From CALDTK01 sp965215115 (GTDB lineage: Bacteria; Bacteroidota; Bacteroidia; Chitinophagales; Saprospiraceae), in NCBI GenBank assembly GCA_965215115.1, contig OZ244050.1:4154001-4218000 (forward strand): a DNA stretch of 64,000 nt, in the 5' to 3' direction. Position 1 is the stretch's first letter; every line of letters starts with the position of its first letter. Below the pieces are notes generated by a model. It ran no database searches. It was given only the letters and a program-made list of their open reading frames with translations, and had not been told where the DNA came from. The translations under genes and the position numbers were made by a program. Below are positions 46,276-58,200 of this stretch, in pieces.

Positions 46276-46289
46276 ACACAATTTGTGTT
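46275..46289. repeat. Operator-like palindrome at the priA promoter
   Basis: AACACAATTTGTGTT has perfect 6-base arms (AACACA/TGTGTT) around ATT, directly upstream of and touching the priA -7 box. This position suits a repressor or activator site. Confidence 0.5.
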
Positions 46290-46644
46290 GTGACGGTAGG
46301 GATCGCGGTCGAAGGAAAGCGTACGAGGCGTCTTCGCGTGGACTTGTTGGGCCTAACCCAGTTCGGAGTTCGAGCCTGGGCAGTGGGGTAGTGGCATCTT
46401 GGGGTAGTGGGGTACTCGCGCCGAAGCGGGTTTCGGTGGTCGCGGCCTAGCTCGGCCGCGCATTGACTGCGTCTCGCCTGGCTCGGGTAATTACAGTAAC
46501 GCCCCAAGAGCGCAAGTGTAAATAGACACGTTCCCCCCAGCGCCTACAGACGCCAGGCCACCCAGCCTCCTGCCCTTCTATACCTACTATGCCAGTGCTG
46601 ATCTCGCCCCGAAAGCACGTTTACCACGCGAAGGCTCGCCCCCC
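46290..46644 (-). other. Gene-free stretch between the deacetylase gene and priA
   Basis: About 355 bases with no credible protein or RNA gene. It holds two copies of GGGGTAGTGG-like sequence near 46384-46415 and a GC hairpin (CGCGGCC/GGCCGCG, 46441-46460) without a T tract. A GAGTTCGAGCCTGGG segment near 46370 resembles a tRNA T arm but has no cloverleaf around it. Confidence 0.4.
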
Positions 46645-47544
46645 TCACCCAAACACCGACCGCGCCACTCGGTAGGTGTTCGCGTGCGCCTCCACGATCG
46701 CCGCGAGCCGCTCGGCGTAGCCACCGCCCATGCACACGGCCAGCGGCGTATCCGTTTTGGCGCAAGCCTCCATCACGACGCGGTCGCGCTCGCGGCAGCC
46801 CTGGATACTCAGGCCCAGGCGACCGAGCTTGTCTGCCTCCAGCACGTCCACGCCCGCCAGGTAAAAGACCTGATCCGGGGCCCGCTCGCGGATGAGGCGC
46901 GGGACCCACTCGCGGACGACATCGAGGTACGTGGCATCGCCGGTGTGGTCCGGTAGGCCGATGTCGAGATCAGAGGGGACTTTGCGCAGCGGGTAGTTGC
47001 GCTCTCCGTGGACGCTGAGTGTAAACACCCGCGGCTCGTCCGCAAACAGCGCCGCCGTCCCGTTGCCCTGGTGGACATCCAGGTCGACGATCAGGATGCT
47101 GGACGCCTCGCCGGTCGCCAGCATCGCGTTCGCGGCCACGGCGATGTCGTTGAAGACGCAGAACCCCTCCCCGCGGTCGCGAAAACTGTGGTGCGTGCCG
47201 CCGGCTACGTTGAGGGCGACGCCATCCGCCCTGCTCGCGCGGGCACAGTCCAAAGTCCCGCGCGCGATGACGAGCTCGCGGTCGACGAGTTTTTGCGAAA
47301 GCGGAAACCCTATCGCGCGAACTTCTTTGGCCGTGAGCGCTCCAGCGCGCAGTCGCTCGTAGTAGTCGCGACAGTGCGTTAGGAATAGCAAGTCGAGCTC
47401 GAGCGGCCGCGGCGCGAAGAAGTCCCTCGTCTCCGCGGTGCCCTCGTAGAGGAGTTGCTGCGGCAACAAGTCGTACTTAGCCATCGGGAAGCGGTGCTTG
47501 GGCGGGAGCGGCAGGTGGTAGATCGGGCAGTGGGCGATCCGCAT
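46645..47544 (-). CDS. Histone-deacetylase-family (AcuC-like) amidohydrolase
   Basis: 299-residue zinc-dependent deacetylase of the arginase/HDAC fold, which removes acyl groups from lysine or small amines. The paired active-site histidines are His118-His119 in GGTHHSF, and zinc ligands Asp156 and His158 lie in DLDVHQGNGT; a later Asp is in AGVDVLEADKLG. CMGGGY near the C terminus is the usual glycine loop. ATG at 47544 lies four bases after the stop of the giant protein gene, so they are probably cotranscribed; I see no functional link. Bacterial members act on acetyl-lysine (AcuC) or acetylpolyamines, and the substrate here is unknown. It contains two near copies of the iterated word (46754, 47289). 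Confidence 0.92.
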   Translation of the reverse strand: MRIAHCPIYHLPLPPKHRFPMAKYDLLPQQLLYEGTAETRDFFAPRPLELDLLFLTHCRDYYERLRAGALTAKEVRAIGFPLSQKLVDRELVIARGTLDCARASRADGVALNVAGGTHHSFRDRGEGFCVFNDIAVAANAMLATGEASSILIVDLDVHQGNGTAALFADEPRVFTLSVHGERNYPLRKVPSDLDIGLPDHTGDATYLDVVREWVPRLIRERAPDQVFYLAGVDVLEADKLGRLGLSIQGCRERDRVVMEACAKTDTPLAVCMGGGYAERLAAIVEAHANTYRVARSVFG

Positions 47545-47548
47545 AGCG

Positions 47549-50500
47549 CTACCTGAACAGACCGACGTCGCCGGTGACCACCTCCTCCTCGCCGTTGATC
47601 AGCTCCACCTTTACCTTGGCGACGAACACGCCCGTGTCCATGGTCTGCGCCTTCCAGCGCCCGTCCCACGCCCCGTCCGAATCGCCGGGCACGAAGTCGT
47701 ACCGCTGGTGGACGGGTTCGCCCCACCGCGAGTAGACCTCGAAGCTCAGCACCCGCCGAACCTCCGGGCCCATCAACGGCATCAGCACGTCGTTGACGCC
47801 GTCGTCGTTCGGGCTGAAGGCATTCGGGATGAAGACGTTGAAGCCGGGTTCGACGAGCAGGTACACCGCATCCGAGATCTCGCAGCCGAGCGAGTCCATG
47901 ATTTGCACCCCGACCAGGCCGGAGCCCGTCGGGAATACGGTCGTGAGCGCGCAACTGTCGCAGCTGAATGCCTCGCTAGGGTTCCACTGTATGACGGCGG
48001 GTGGGCTGTAGGGCACGGACAACTCGACGGGTTGACCCAGTCTCGTCGTAATCGTATCCGGCACGATCGGATTGGGTCGCGTCGGCGCGACGATGTCCAC
48101 GAAGGTGTTTTGCGAGCAGCCCCGCTCCTGCAACAACTGGAACACGTAGCGACCCGAGGCCAGGGAGTCGACCGTGATCACGGAGTTGGTCACCGGGCGC
48201 AGGCCCGGCAGGTCGAAGCGGTACCGTAGTCCCGGCGGGGTGTCGAGCAGGTCGATCGACAGGCTCCCGAACCCATCCGGACAGATCGGATTCGTCTCGG
48301 TGATGACGTACTCGACCGTGTCGGCCGCCGCGACCCGGACGGTGCTCTCGCTGGTGCACCCGAAGGAGTCCGTGACGACCACGGAGTATTCGCCGACATC
48401 GGCGTCGAGGATCGTCCGGGTCGTGTCCCCGCGGCTCCACAGGTACCGAAACGGCGCCACCCCCCTGGTGGTCTCGACCGTGATGGACGGGACCGGCGAC
48501 CCGGGGCACGCCTCGAGTTCGCCCGCGAGCGGCACGTCGATCCGGCTCTCGAGCCGCGAGACCTCCTGCCGCACGGTGAACGCCGCCTGCGGAGACGGGC
48601 GGCAGCCGCCACTCGTAGCAGCGACCTCGGTGATGCGCAGGTTGAGGTCCCCCGTGATGGGGAACGTCCGCGTCGAAGTGCCCGCGGGAAGCGTGATAGG
48701 CTCGGAGGCGCCCGAACCGTTTTGCAGCAATGCGGACACGGCCCTCGTCCCGGAGACCGTGAAGGCAACCTGCGCCTCGACTGCATTACAGGCAATCGGG
48801 TCGACCGCGAAAGACACCGTCGGCGGATCGGGGAACAGCACATTCACCGTTAGCAGACTATCGCACCCGTTCTTGGCCTTCAGGCGGACGACGCCCGAGG
48901 GTCTGGCCACGTTGAACACCTCATTGCCCCTCACGAGACTGTCCCCGCGGCACAGCTCCACGGTGATGCTATTGCGCGCCGCGGGTTTGAACGTGAAGAG
49001 TACGTCGTAGTCCGTACGGCACGAAGCATTACCCACACTGAACTGCGCCCCGGGATTGTCGACGTCGAACACGCGCCCGCCAATGGTCCGGGTCTCGCCC
49101 TCGCACAACTCCTGGCCCCGGATCACGATCTTATCGTCGACCACGAAGAGCACCGTAAGCGTAAGGGCCGTGTCGCAGCCGCCGCTGGGCGACTTCACGT
49201 TGACCGTCCGCACGTTGGCCGTGGGGTCGAATCGTACGCCGTACAGCGTCACGGGCGCCAGTCCGCACACGATGGTGTCGCGGGCGGCAGCGGGGCTTTC
49301 GCCAAAACGTATGGTCTGCAGCGCACTGGTCTCGATCGAGCAAGCCGGATCGAGCGTACCGTCGTTGCGGCGCACCCCGACCCTGCTGGCGAGGTACACT
49401 GTCCCCCGCGTCCGGTAGGGCGCAAAGTCGATGGGCAGCGAGCGGAAGCTGTCGATTAACACGCGGCGTTGCGGATCTGCGTACACGACGTAGATCTGAC
49501 CGTCGCCGGGCCTCAGCCGCGCATCCTGGTTGTAGCCCGCCCGCGTGGAGTAGCCACCGGTGCAGAGGTCGACCGGACCGGCCTGGAAGGTCCCGGCCGA
49601 GGCGGGGCGACAGTTCGCCCCACAGCTCGTGACCTCCCTGTACTCGAAGCGCCCGCAGGACAGGAAGCCCTCGATGACGATGTCGGGCGCCGTCCCCGTG
49701 GGGATCGGTCCGAACGTCACGATCCGGCTTCCAGCCGTGGAGCGCGAAGGGGTCGCGCCCGTGAAGACGTAATCGAAGACCTCACCCGGGAGCGTGACGG
49801 CGACGGTGTAGGTGGCGTCATCCGGCGCACAGACCGGGTTCCCGGCCACCGCCTCGGAGGCGGGCCGGAGCCAACGCGCGGTGCCTACGGCGCTGCGGTT
49901 CACACACGGGTCGGTGATCCTGACCTGGCCCGTGCCATCGTCGGCGCCCGCGATGGCGTAGATCGTGAGGACGCGATTGGCGTAGGTCGCGTCGTACGGG
50001 AAGGACGGCGTGGCGGAGGTGGTCAGGGTGCCGTTGACGAAGTCGTCGTCGCTATCCAGTACGTAGCGCAGGATGTCTACACCGGGTGCAAGCTTGGCGC
50101 CGCTGGTTTCGGGGAACCTAATGGCCTCTCCCTCACAGGCGATGTAGTTGCCCACGTCGAAAGTCCCGGCGTTGGCCTCGCAGGCGACTTGCGAACAGGT
50201 GTAGTCGAGCGTCACGACGAGGTCCGCCGAGCAGGTGGCCTCATCGGAGAGGAGCACGCTCGCGGGGGTACCACTCGCGAGGTTCGTGACGGTCAGCAAG
50301 GTGCCGACGAGAGTGCCGAGGGAAGGTGTGATAACGCCGTTGTTGCTGTGGGTATCCATCACGACGGTGGCCGTGTAAGTATTGCCCGTGCAGCTAAAAG
50401 TAGGCGCTTCCGCCTTTAGCGCGCCGACATCTACCAGATTGAAGGTGAAGCTTGCCGAGTCGTAACACCCGCCGGATGGCGCGAAGGTGATTACCGTCGC

Positions 50501-53500
50501 GCCATCGAAACGGCCGGCGGTGTACAGCCCGGCAGGCGTCACGCCCGCGCCGCTCCAAACCCCCGTGGCGCTGGCCGGCAGGGTGAAGTCCGCGAGGTCG
50601 ACGACGCCATCCTCGACGCAGACACTGTCCAGCGCGAGCGTCACCGTGGTAGCGTCGGTCTTCAGGAGAAAACGCTCCACCGGTCCGGCCGCGCAGGTCC
50701 CGGCCCCCGTCGGCGGAGTATACGTGAACTGGAGTGGCGCCCCGCTCGGGAAGGCCGCACTCGCGACACTGCTCACCGCCTCACCCCGCAGCGTCCACGT
50801 ACCCCCCGGAGCCTCGTCCGGGTCGTAGGTCGCCAACACTACGTCCCCGCCGTCGGCGCAGAAGCTGAGGGTATCGACGCTCAGCTCCACCGAAGAGCGG
50901 ACGAGGATAGGCAGTCTGATGATCTGAGGGCAGCTTTCGCCAAAACGGTACACGAGCGTATCGAGGCCTTCCCGCCCGTAATTGGCCGGCGAGAAGGTGT
51001 TGTCCGATACCGCCGGGCCCGACCAAACCCCATCGCGCAACGCTTGCGGGAGTAGCTCGTCCAGGTCGACACTCGTCGTCGCCAGGCAGAAGCGCCGCTG
51101 CGTGAGGCTGTCGCGGACGAGGCGGCCCTCCACGGTGAGCGTCACGCGCGTCGACAGGGCGCAGGCGGTATCCGGCGTGAAGACCAGCGAGTAGCGCCCA
51201 CTGTCGACCCCGGATAGCAGTACGGAGTCGGCCGACAACGAGATGTCGGTGCCGGTCCAGGTCCCCCGCAGCGGAACCTGGTCGAAGAAGTCTACCAGTG
51301 CCACAGCGCCACTCCCGACGCAGACCGTCAAGTCACGCATTTGCGCGGCGTAGCCCGGGGCGATCGTCACGGTCGTGGTCGCGTCTGACGCGCAGCCGCC
51401 GGTGGGCTCGAAGGTGAGCGACAGGGCTCCGGCTGGGTACGAGCTAGCGTCTAGTATGCCGCCCGGCACCAACGTCCCAGCAATTCGCCAGGTGCCTGCT
51501 GGGAAAGCAGGATCGAGGAGGGCGGAGAGGTCGTAGTCGGTTTGGGACGCACAGACCGTCGCCGACTGTAGCACCGGCGTACCCGAGCCCTGCACCTGCA
51601 CCACGACCTGCGCGGGCTGTGCGCACTCGCCGGTGGGGGTGAAGACGAGCGTGTACGACCCGGGACCGACGAGGGCCGGATCGAAGACCTGTCCCCTGAT
51701 GCCGCGACTGCCCGACCACTCGCCACTCGGTAAACTCTCGTCCCCGAGGCTCGCCAGTGCAATCGGCCCGGCGGCCGCACAGATGGTCGTCGGACGGAGG
51801 ACGGGCGTACTGCCCGCACGTACGGTGGCCAACACCCGCCGGGGACCTGCGCACGCGCCCGCGGGAGGGGTATACGTGAGCTCATAGACTCCGGCCGTCG
51901 CCCGCGAGAGACTGTCGTTGCGCACCCCGGGTCCCGACCAGGTCCCCCCCGTGAGTCCGGCGGGCGCGAAGTCGTCGAGCGCTAGCCCGGTGGCCGAAGC
52001 ACAGACCGAGATAGGCGTCAACGTGTACACTCGTTCCGGCACCACCGTGACCAGCGTCGAGGCCGTGTCGAGACAAGCATCCACGGGGGTAAACAGCAAG
52101 CGCTTCGCACCCTCCCCCAGGACGCTCGGGCGAATCGAGTCCACCGCCACGCCATTGATTGACCAGGTGCCCCGTCCGGCCGTCACCAGGGCGCTATCGA
52201 CCGGTATTGCGCCGCCGGACACGCAGAGCGAGAGCTCCCTCAACGCCGGGGCGGCACCCGTCGCGATTTGTATGGTGACCGTATTCTCTACCAAGCAGCC
52301 ACCGGCCGGTTCAAAAGTCAGCACGTAACTGCCGTCCGCGAGTCCGGCGGTGGCCAGCAGGCTGTCGACGATGCTTAGGCCATCCCCGCGCCAGGTCCCC
52401 GCCACGCTCCTGTCGAGCAGCAGCGTATTGAGGTTGAAGTTGCCGGGCTCGGGACAGAGCGTTGCGGACCTGAGCCTGACGGGTTGACCTTCGACGATCC
52501 GCAGCAGCACCGAGGCCGTGTCGCGACAGTTGTCCCGACGCGCGAAGGTGAGCCGGAGCGGACCGGCGGGGTAGCGGCTCGGGTCCAGGGCCTTGAGGGT
52601 ATCCCGTCCGATGAGCCAGTCGCCCACCAGGCTACCGTCGGCCAGGAGGGTGGCGAGGTCGAAGTCCGTCGCGAGGCGGCAGGCGCTCACGCCCCTCACC
52701 AGCACGGGCCTATCGGAGGGCAGGACGTTGATCTGGAGTCGCCCGGTGAACGTGCATCCGCCATTCGAGCTCGTGAAGTTCAGCGTCGTGCTGCCGGAGA
52801 CGTTCGGGTCGAACTCGGTCACCAGGTTGCCGTTCGCGTCCGACCAGGACCCACCGACGGCGGCGCCCGTGGCGAGGGTCGAGAGCACCAGCGGGGAGGC
52901 GTCGCCGCAGAGCGTGATGGGCGCGAAGGCGATCTCGCCGCCCGCGCGAATGTTGATCACGACGCCGGTCCCGACCGCGCAGCGGGCGTCGGCCTGCGGC
53001 ACGAACGTGACTCGCCGGCGCGTCGGCACCGCGGAGATCACCTCGGTGATCAGCGCGCCGGACTCGTCGAGCCAGGTGCCCGGGGGGCTGCTCGCGGGCA
53101 GTAGTAGGTCGAGCAGCAGGGCCTCGTCCGTGCAGATGCTCGTACTGTCGATGCGGATCCGGAGGGTTCGCACGACCTCTACCTCGGCGGTGGTCTCGGC
53201 TACGCAGCCCTCCGGACTCGTGAGCCGGTAGTTGAGCTGGGTCTGGCGGGGTCCGTTGATCCTGTAGCCCCCGTCGGTCACCCCGGGGCCCGACCAGCGT
53301 CCCCCTTCCGAACCGGGTGCGACGAGGTCCGCCAGGTTCAGGACGCCGAGCGAATCACAAACGCTCGTGTCGCGAACGTTCGCCACGGGCTGCGCACCGA
53401 GCGTGATGGTCGTTTTGCCGAAAGGCGCACAAGCCCCCGCGAGTCTGTAGTCGAGCTCGTAAGCCCCCGGCGCGAGCGACGACACGTCGAGTTGCCCGCC

Positions 53501-55272
53501 ACTCACGTTGCTGCCGTTGCGCGACCAGAGTCCGCCGGCGAAACGCGGGGGCACGAGGCGATTGAGATCGAGGGTCTGGATGTCACCACACAGCGTCGTG
53601 TCCCGCAGAGGGACGTCGTCCGGCGGCGCTACCGTGATGATGATGCTCCGGGGCGCCGCGCAAATCGTCGAGGGCGGCGTGTACGTCACGGCGTAGTTGC
53701 CCGCCACCGAAACGTCGAGCACCGAGCCGTTCAGGCCCGGGCCACCCGCCCAGACCCCACCCACGACGATGACGGGTAGGAGTTCGTCGAGGTCCAGCCC
53801 GGAATCGCGCGGGCAGTAGCGGATCGTATCCCTGGCCGTGAGGTAGGGCACGAGTCCGAGCACCTCGATGACGGTCGACCCCTGGCTCGAGCAACCGCTG
53901 CCGAGCTTGAAGGTCACCTGGTTCGAGCCGAGCGTGAGCTGGCGTACGTCCAGGAGGTCGCCGGTGACGGCCGCCGCGGGGGCCACCTCCCAGGTGCCGC
54001 TGAGGCTGGGGTCGGGTAGCAACTGCCGTAGGTCGAAGGCGGAGTCCAGCCGGCAGACCCGGACGTCCTCGGCGAGCGTGATCCCCTGTCCCTCGCTTAT
54101 GAGCAAAGTGGTTACAGCTTCCGCAAAACACACGTCGCGGGTCTTGAACCTGAGCTCCAGGAGTCCGGCACTCAGGCCATCCGTGTTGAGTAGGCCCCGG
54201 CTGATCGACACCGACGGTGGCCCGAGCCACTCGCCCCGTGGCGTGCCCGGGGGAAGCAACTGCGAGAGGTCGTAAGCGCCGCCGTTGGCGCAGACGGTGT
54301 CCTTCTTCAGGGTCAAAACAACCTCGTCGGTGAGCGTCACCGTCGCGAACGCCGCCTGCGTACACTCGCTCCCGCCGGCCGGCGTGAACCGTAGGCGCAC
54401 CTCGGCGAGCGAGGCGTAGGCCTTCGGGTCGAGGCGCCGCAGCAGATCGACCTCCGACCCGACCACCGTCCAGACCCCGTCGCGGAAGCGTGGGTCGGCC
54501 AGGAAGAACAGGTCCAGTATCTCGCCCTGTCGACAGATGCTGGTATCGCGCAGGCGCGGCGTACCCGAACGGCCCACCTCGATCGTCACCCCGACGGAGC
54601 CTACGCACCGCGTTAGCGAATCCGCGAACCCGTAGCGCAGCCGGTAGCTGGTCGCCGGCTGCGCACCCGGGTCAAATACGTTTCCGCCGACGACGCCCGC
54701 TCCGGACCAGACGCCGCCCTCGAAACCGGCCGGCACGAGACCGTCGAGCTGTAGCGGTAAGGTGAACTCGCAAACGTCCTGATCCGCGATCACCGGTTTT
54801 GCGGAAGCGTCACGGACCAACACCGTCGTCACCTCGGCGGCACACTGCCCGGGGGCGAGGTACCGCAGGTTGAGATCGCCGGCGGGCAAACCGCGTAGGT
54901 CGAGGGTCGCCCCGTCGAGGTTGGCAGTGGGCACGCCCGACCAAACCCCGCCGCGCAGCGACGGATCGACGACGAGCGTGGACAGGTCGAAGGTGCTCTC
55001 CAGTTCGCACACCCGGCCCGCGAGGAGCGCAGGGGTGACGGGAGCGCGCCGGAAGGTGACGAGGCTATCGGCCACGGCGCAGACGCCCGCATCCGGCACG
55101 AACGTGAGTACGATCCGCTCGCCGGCAGGTCCCGTCGGTACCACAAAATCGGCGGTCGGGATCACGGAATTACGGAAGCGCCACGAGCCCTCGATACGTC
55201 CCAGCACGAGGCGGGACAATTCGATCGCCTCCCCGGCGCACACGCTGTCGGGAAGCTTGGCCGAGCCGGACG
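47549..55272 (-). CDS. Second giant T9SS type B repeat protein, C-terminal segment (frame 3)
   Basis: About 2,570 residues forming the C-terminal part of a protein that continues through 64000. It is made of diverged modules of about 75-85 residues of the type Cys...LPxGxxxGTWSGxGV...GxYxLxFxPxGxC, seen some 20 times (for example SGTWEVAPAA, GGVWSGPGV). Then come less regular modules, one DKIVIRGQELCEGETRTIGG-like Cys repeat pair, a PKD-like region and a CHU_C/T9SS type B terminal domain (FIPNAFSPNDDGVNDVL, YSRWGEPVHQRY, TGVFVAKVKVE). The reading frame has no start of its own that makes sense. In the preceding segment the protein continues in another frame up to about position 55272, where RTRAP should join SGSAKLPDSV. 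Either the gene is frameshifted here or one base is extra in the sequence. Confidence 0.85.
49294..49308 (-). repeat. Iterated word, copy 9
   Basis: Exact copy in the second giant protein, coding RFGES in a module unrelated to the Cys-repeat units of the first. Confidence 0.85.
50933..50946 (-). repeat. Iterated word, copy 10
   Basis: Exact copy coding RFGES in the second giant protein. Confidence 0.85.
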
Positions 55273-58200
55273 GGCGCCCTCGTGCGGACCCTTACTAAAA
55301 GTGTCCCCTCGGCGGCACAAGTCTCCCCGGAGGCAGGCAGGGCATAGGCAATTTCGTAGGAGCTCGTCGCGAAGGGTGGCGTGGGTGCGAAGAGCTTGTC
55401 GGGGAGGGGGCTTCCGCCAAAACTCCACACACCCCCCGCGGCGCCGCTCGGCTCGCTGGTTTGCAAGTTGAGCGGCAGCTCGGTCTCGCACACGTCACGG
55501 GGCGCGAGGCTGAGCGTTCGGCTACTGCTCACGCGCACCAGGGTCACGCCTGCCCGCAGACACGCGTCCGGGTCGGGCACGTACTCGAAGCTCACCTCTC
55601 CGGGCGGAGCGTCGGCAGGCACCTTCCAAACCCCGTCCGGGTACTCCGTGCCGAAAGCGTCGACCCACCGCCCCCCCGCTTGGGAGGGGTCGAGCAGCAG
55701 TGTATTGAGGTCGAAATCGGACCCCGCACAAGTCTGGACGCCGGCTGCGAGCGCCACCGCGGGCGCGTCCTGGATGCGGACCAGCACGGAGCTGGTGTCG
55801 GAACAAAGTCCGTCGGTGGTGTATACGAAACGTGCCTCTCCCGGGCTGTCCGCGGCCGTGAACAAGCTGCCGTCGAGACGGCCGTCTCCGCTGATCTGCG
55901 AGAACGTCCCGGTCGGGGCCCCGATCGGGAGTAGGGTAGTGAGCTCGAGGCTTGTCCCGGCGCAGAGCTCCCCGGGCGTCGCGATCCGAACCGGGGTGGC
56001 GCCCCTTGTCTCGAAACTGAGCAAGACGAGCCCGAGGCATGGGTCGGCGGGCCTAAACGCGATCACGACGGATTGCGCCTTTGAACCACTCGTGTAAAAG
56101 CGCTGGTCGTCGAGCGTCCCGTCCTCGTCGCTCTGGATGCTAAAGGTCCCCGCCAAAGTGCTGTCGGGCAGCAGGGCGCGAAGGTTGACCCGCGTGTTAA
56201 GACACACGGCGGGCCGGTCGATGCGTTGCTCGCTGCCCGGCTCGCGCACGCTGACCCGGAGCTCACCCCCGGCAGCGCAGTTGGTGCCGGAGGCTGCGAG
56301 TGCGTAGCGGAGCAGGTAGCCACCGGCTGCGTAGGGGCTCGTCGGCGCGAAACGCTTGTCGGGGAGGGGGCTTCCGCCAAAACTCCACACGCCCCCCTGC
56401 GCGTCGGCTGGTTCGAGGGCGGCGAGGTCGAGGGGCAGTCCTGCCTCGCACAGGTCGAGTGGGTCGAAGTTGATCGAGCGAGCATCTCGCACCTCGACGG
56501 TCGTGGTGTTGTCGAGCAGGCACTGGCCTGGCGCAGGGGCGAACGTGAAGGTGACTGGTCCAGCGGCCGCGTCGGCGGCGAATGCGTACTGGCCATCGGT
56601 GACCGCGAGTCCATCGGGCCCGGTCCAAGTGCCCGTCGGGCGGGGACCCGTGGGCAGGAGCGCGTTTAAATCGAAGCTTGCGCCGGGGCAGCTCTGCCCG
56701 TCCTGCCTGAGCACGACCGGCTCCCGGGGCACGACATCGAATCGCAGCTGCACCGTGTCCCGGCAGTCGCCCGCCTCGCGGAAGGACAGAGTGACGCGCC
56801 CGGCAATCGAGCCAGCGGTGTAGGTCTGGGCCGTCCTATCGATGGTCCCGCCCCCGCTCACGATCCTAAAGCTGTCGGTGCTCGCGGCGGCGTCCGGCAG
56901 CAGCGCAGTGAGATCAATGGTCTCCCCGAGGCAAACATCTGCCTGCGCCTTGACGCTAGACGCAACGCGGTCGCGGACCGAGAAGCGGACTTGTACGGTA
57001 TCGGTACAGTCGCCGGCCTCGCGGAAGGATAGGGTGACGCGCGCTGGGCTTAGACCCGCGGTGTAGATCCCTTGCGCAATCGTCCCGCCCCCGGCAACGA
57101 TCCTGAAGCTATCCGTGGTCGCGGCGCCGTTCGGCAGCAGCGTAGTAAGATCGATCGTGCCCCCGAGGCAGATATCCGCCTGGGTCATGGCGCTCGACTT
57201 GACGCGATCCCGGACCGAGAAACGTACCTGGATTGTGTCGGTACAGTCGCCGGCTTCGCGGAAGGACAGGGTAACCCGCGACGGGCTAGGACCAGCGGTG
57301 TAGGTCCCAGCCGTCCTATCGATCGTCCCGCCCCCGCCTACGATCTTAAAGCTGTCGGTACTTGCAGCCGCATTCGGCAGCAGCGTAGTAAGATCGATCG
57401 TGCCTCCGAGACAAATATCTGTTTGCCGCTCGACGCGCGACTTGACGCGGTCGCGGACGGAGAAGCGAACCTGGACAGTGTCGGTACAGTCGCCGGCTTC
57501 GCGGAAGGACAGGGTAACCCGCGACGGGCTAGGACCAGCGGTGTAGTTCCCTTGTGCAATGGTCCCGCCCCCGCTCACGATCCTAAAGCTGTCGACGGTC
57601 GCGGCGCCATTCGGCAAGAGCGTAGTAAGATCGATGGTTCCCCCGAGGCAGACATCCGCCGGGGTCATGGCGCTCGACCGGACGCGGTCACGTACCGAGA
57701 AACGTACCTGGACAGTGTCGGTACAGTCGCCCGCCTCGCGGAAGGACAGGGTGACACGCGCTGGTTCTAGACCGGCAGTGTAAGTCCCCTGCGTGACAGT
57801 CCCGCCCCCACTTACGATCTTGAAGCTGTCGACGGTCGCGGCGGCGTTGGGCAGAAGCGTAGTAAGATCGATCGTGCCCCCGAGGCAGATGTCGGCCTGG
57901 GGCTTGACGCTCGACTTCACGCGATCTAGGACCGAGAAGCGAACATGGATAGTGTCGACGCAATCTCCGGCCTCGCGGAAGGACAAAGTGACGCGCGACT
58001 CGGTCGCGCCGGCGGTGTAGGTCTTGGCCGTCCTATCGATGGTCCCGCCCCCGCTCACGATCCGGAAGCTGTCGACAGTGGCGGCGGCGTTGGGTAGCAG
58101 CGTCGAAAGGTCGATCGTGCCCCCGAGGCAGATATCCGCCTGGGTCATGGCGCTCGACTTGACGCGATCCCGGACCGAGAAACGTACCTGGATTGTGTCG

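Noticed and set aside
46360..46400. tRNA-like segment GAGTTCGAGCCTGGG
   Set aside because: No acceptor, D or anticodon stems can be folded around it on either strand.
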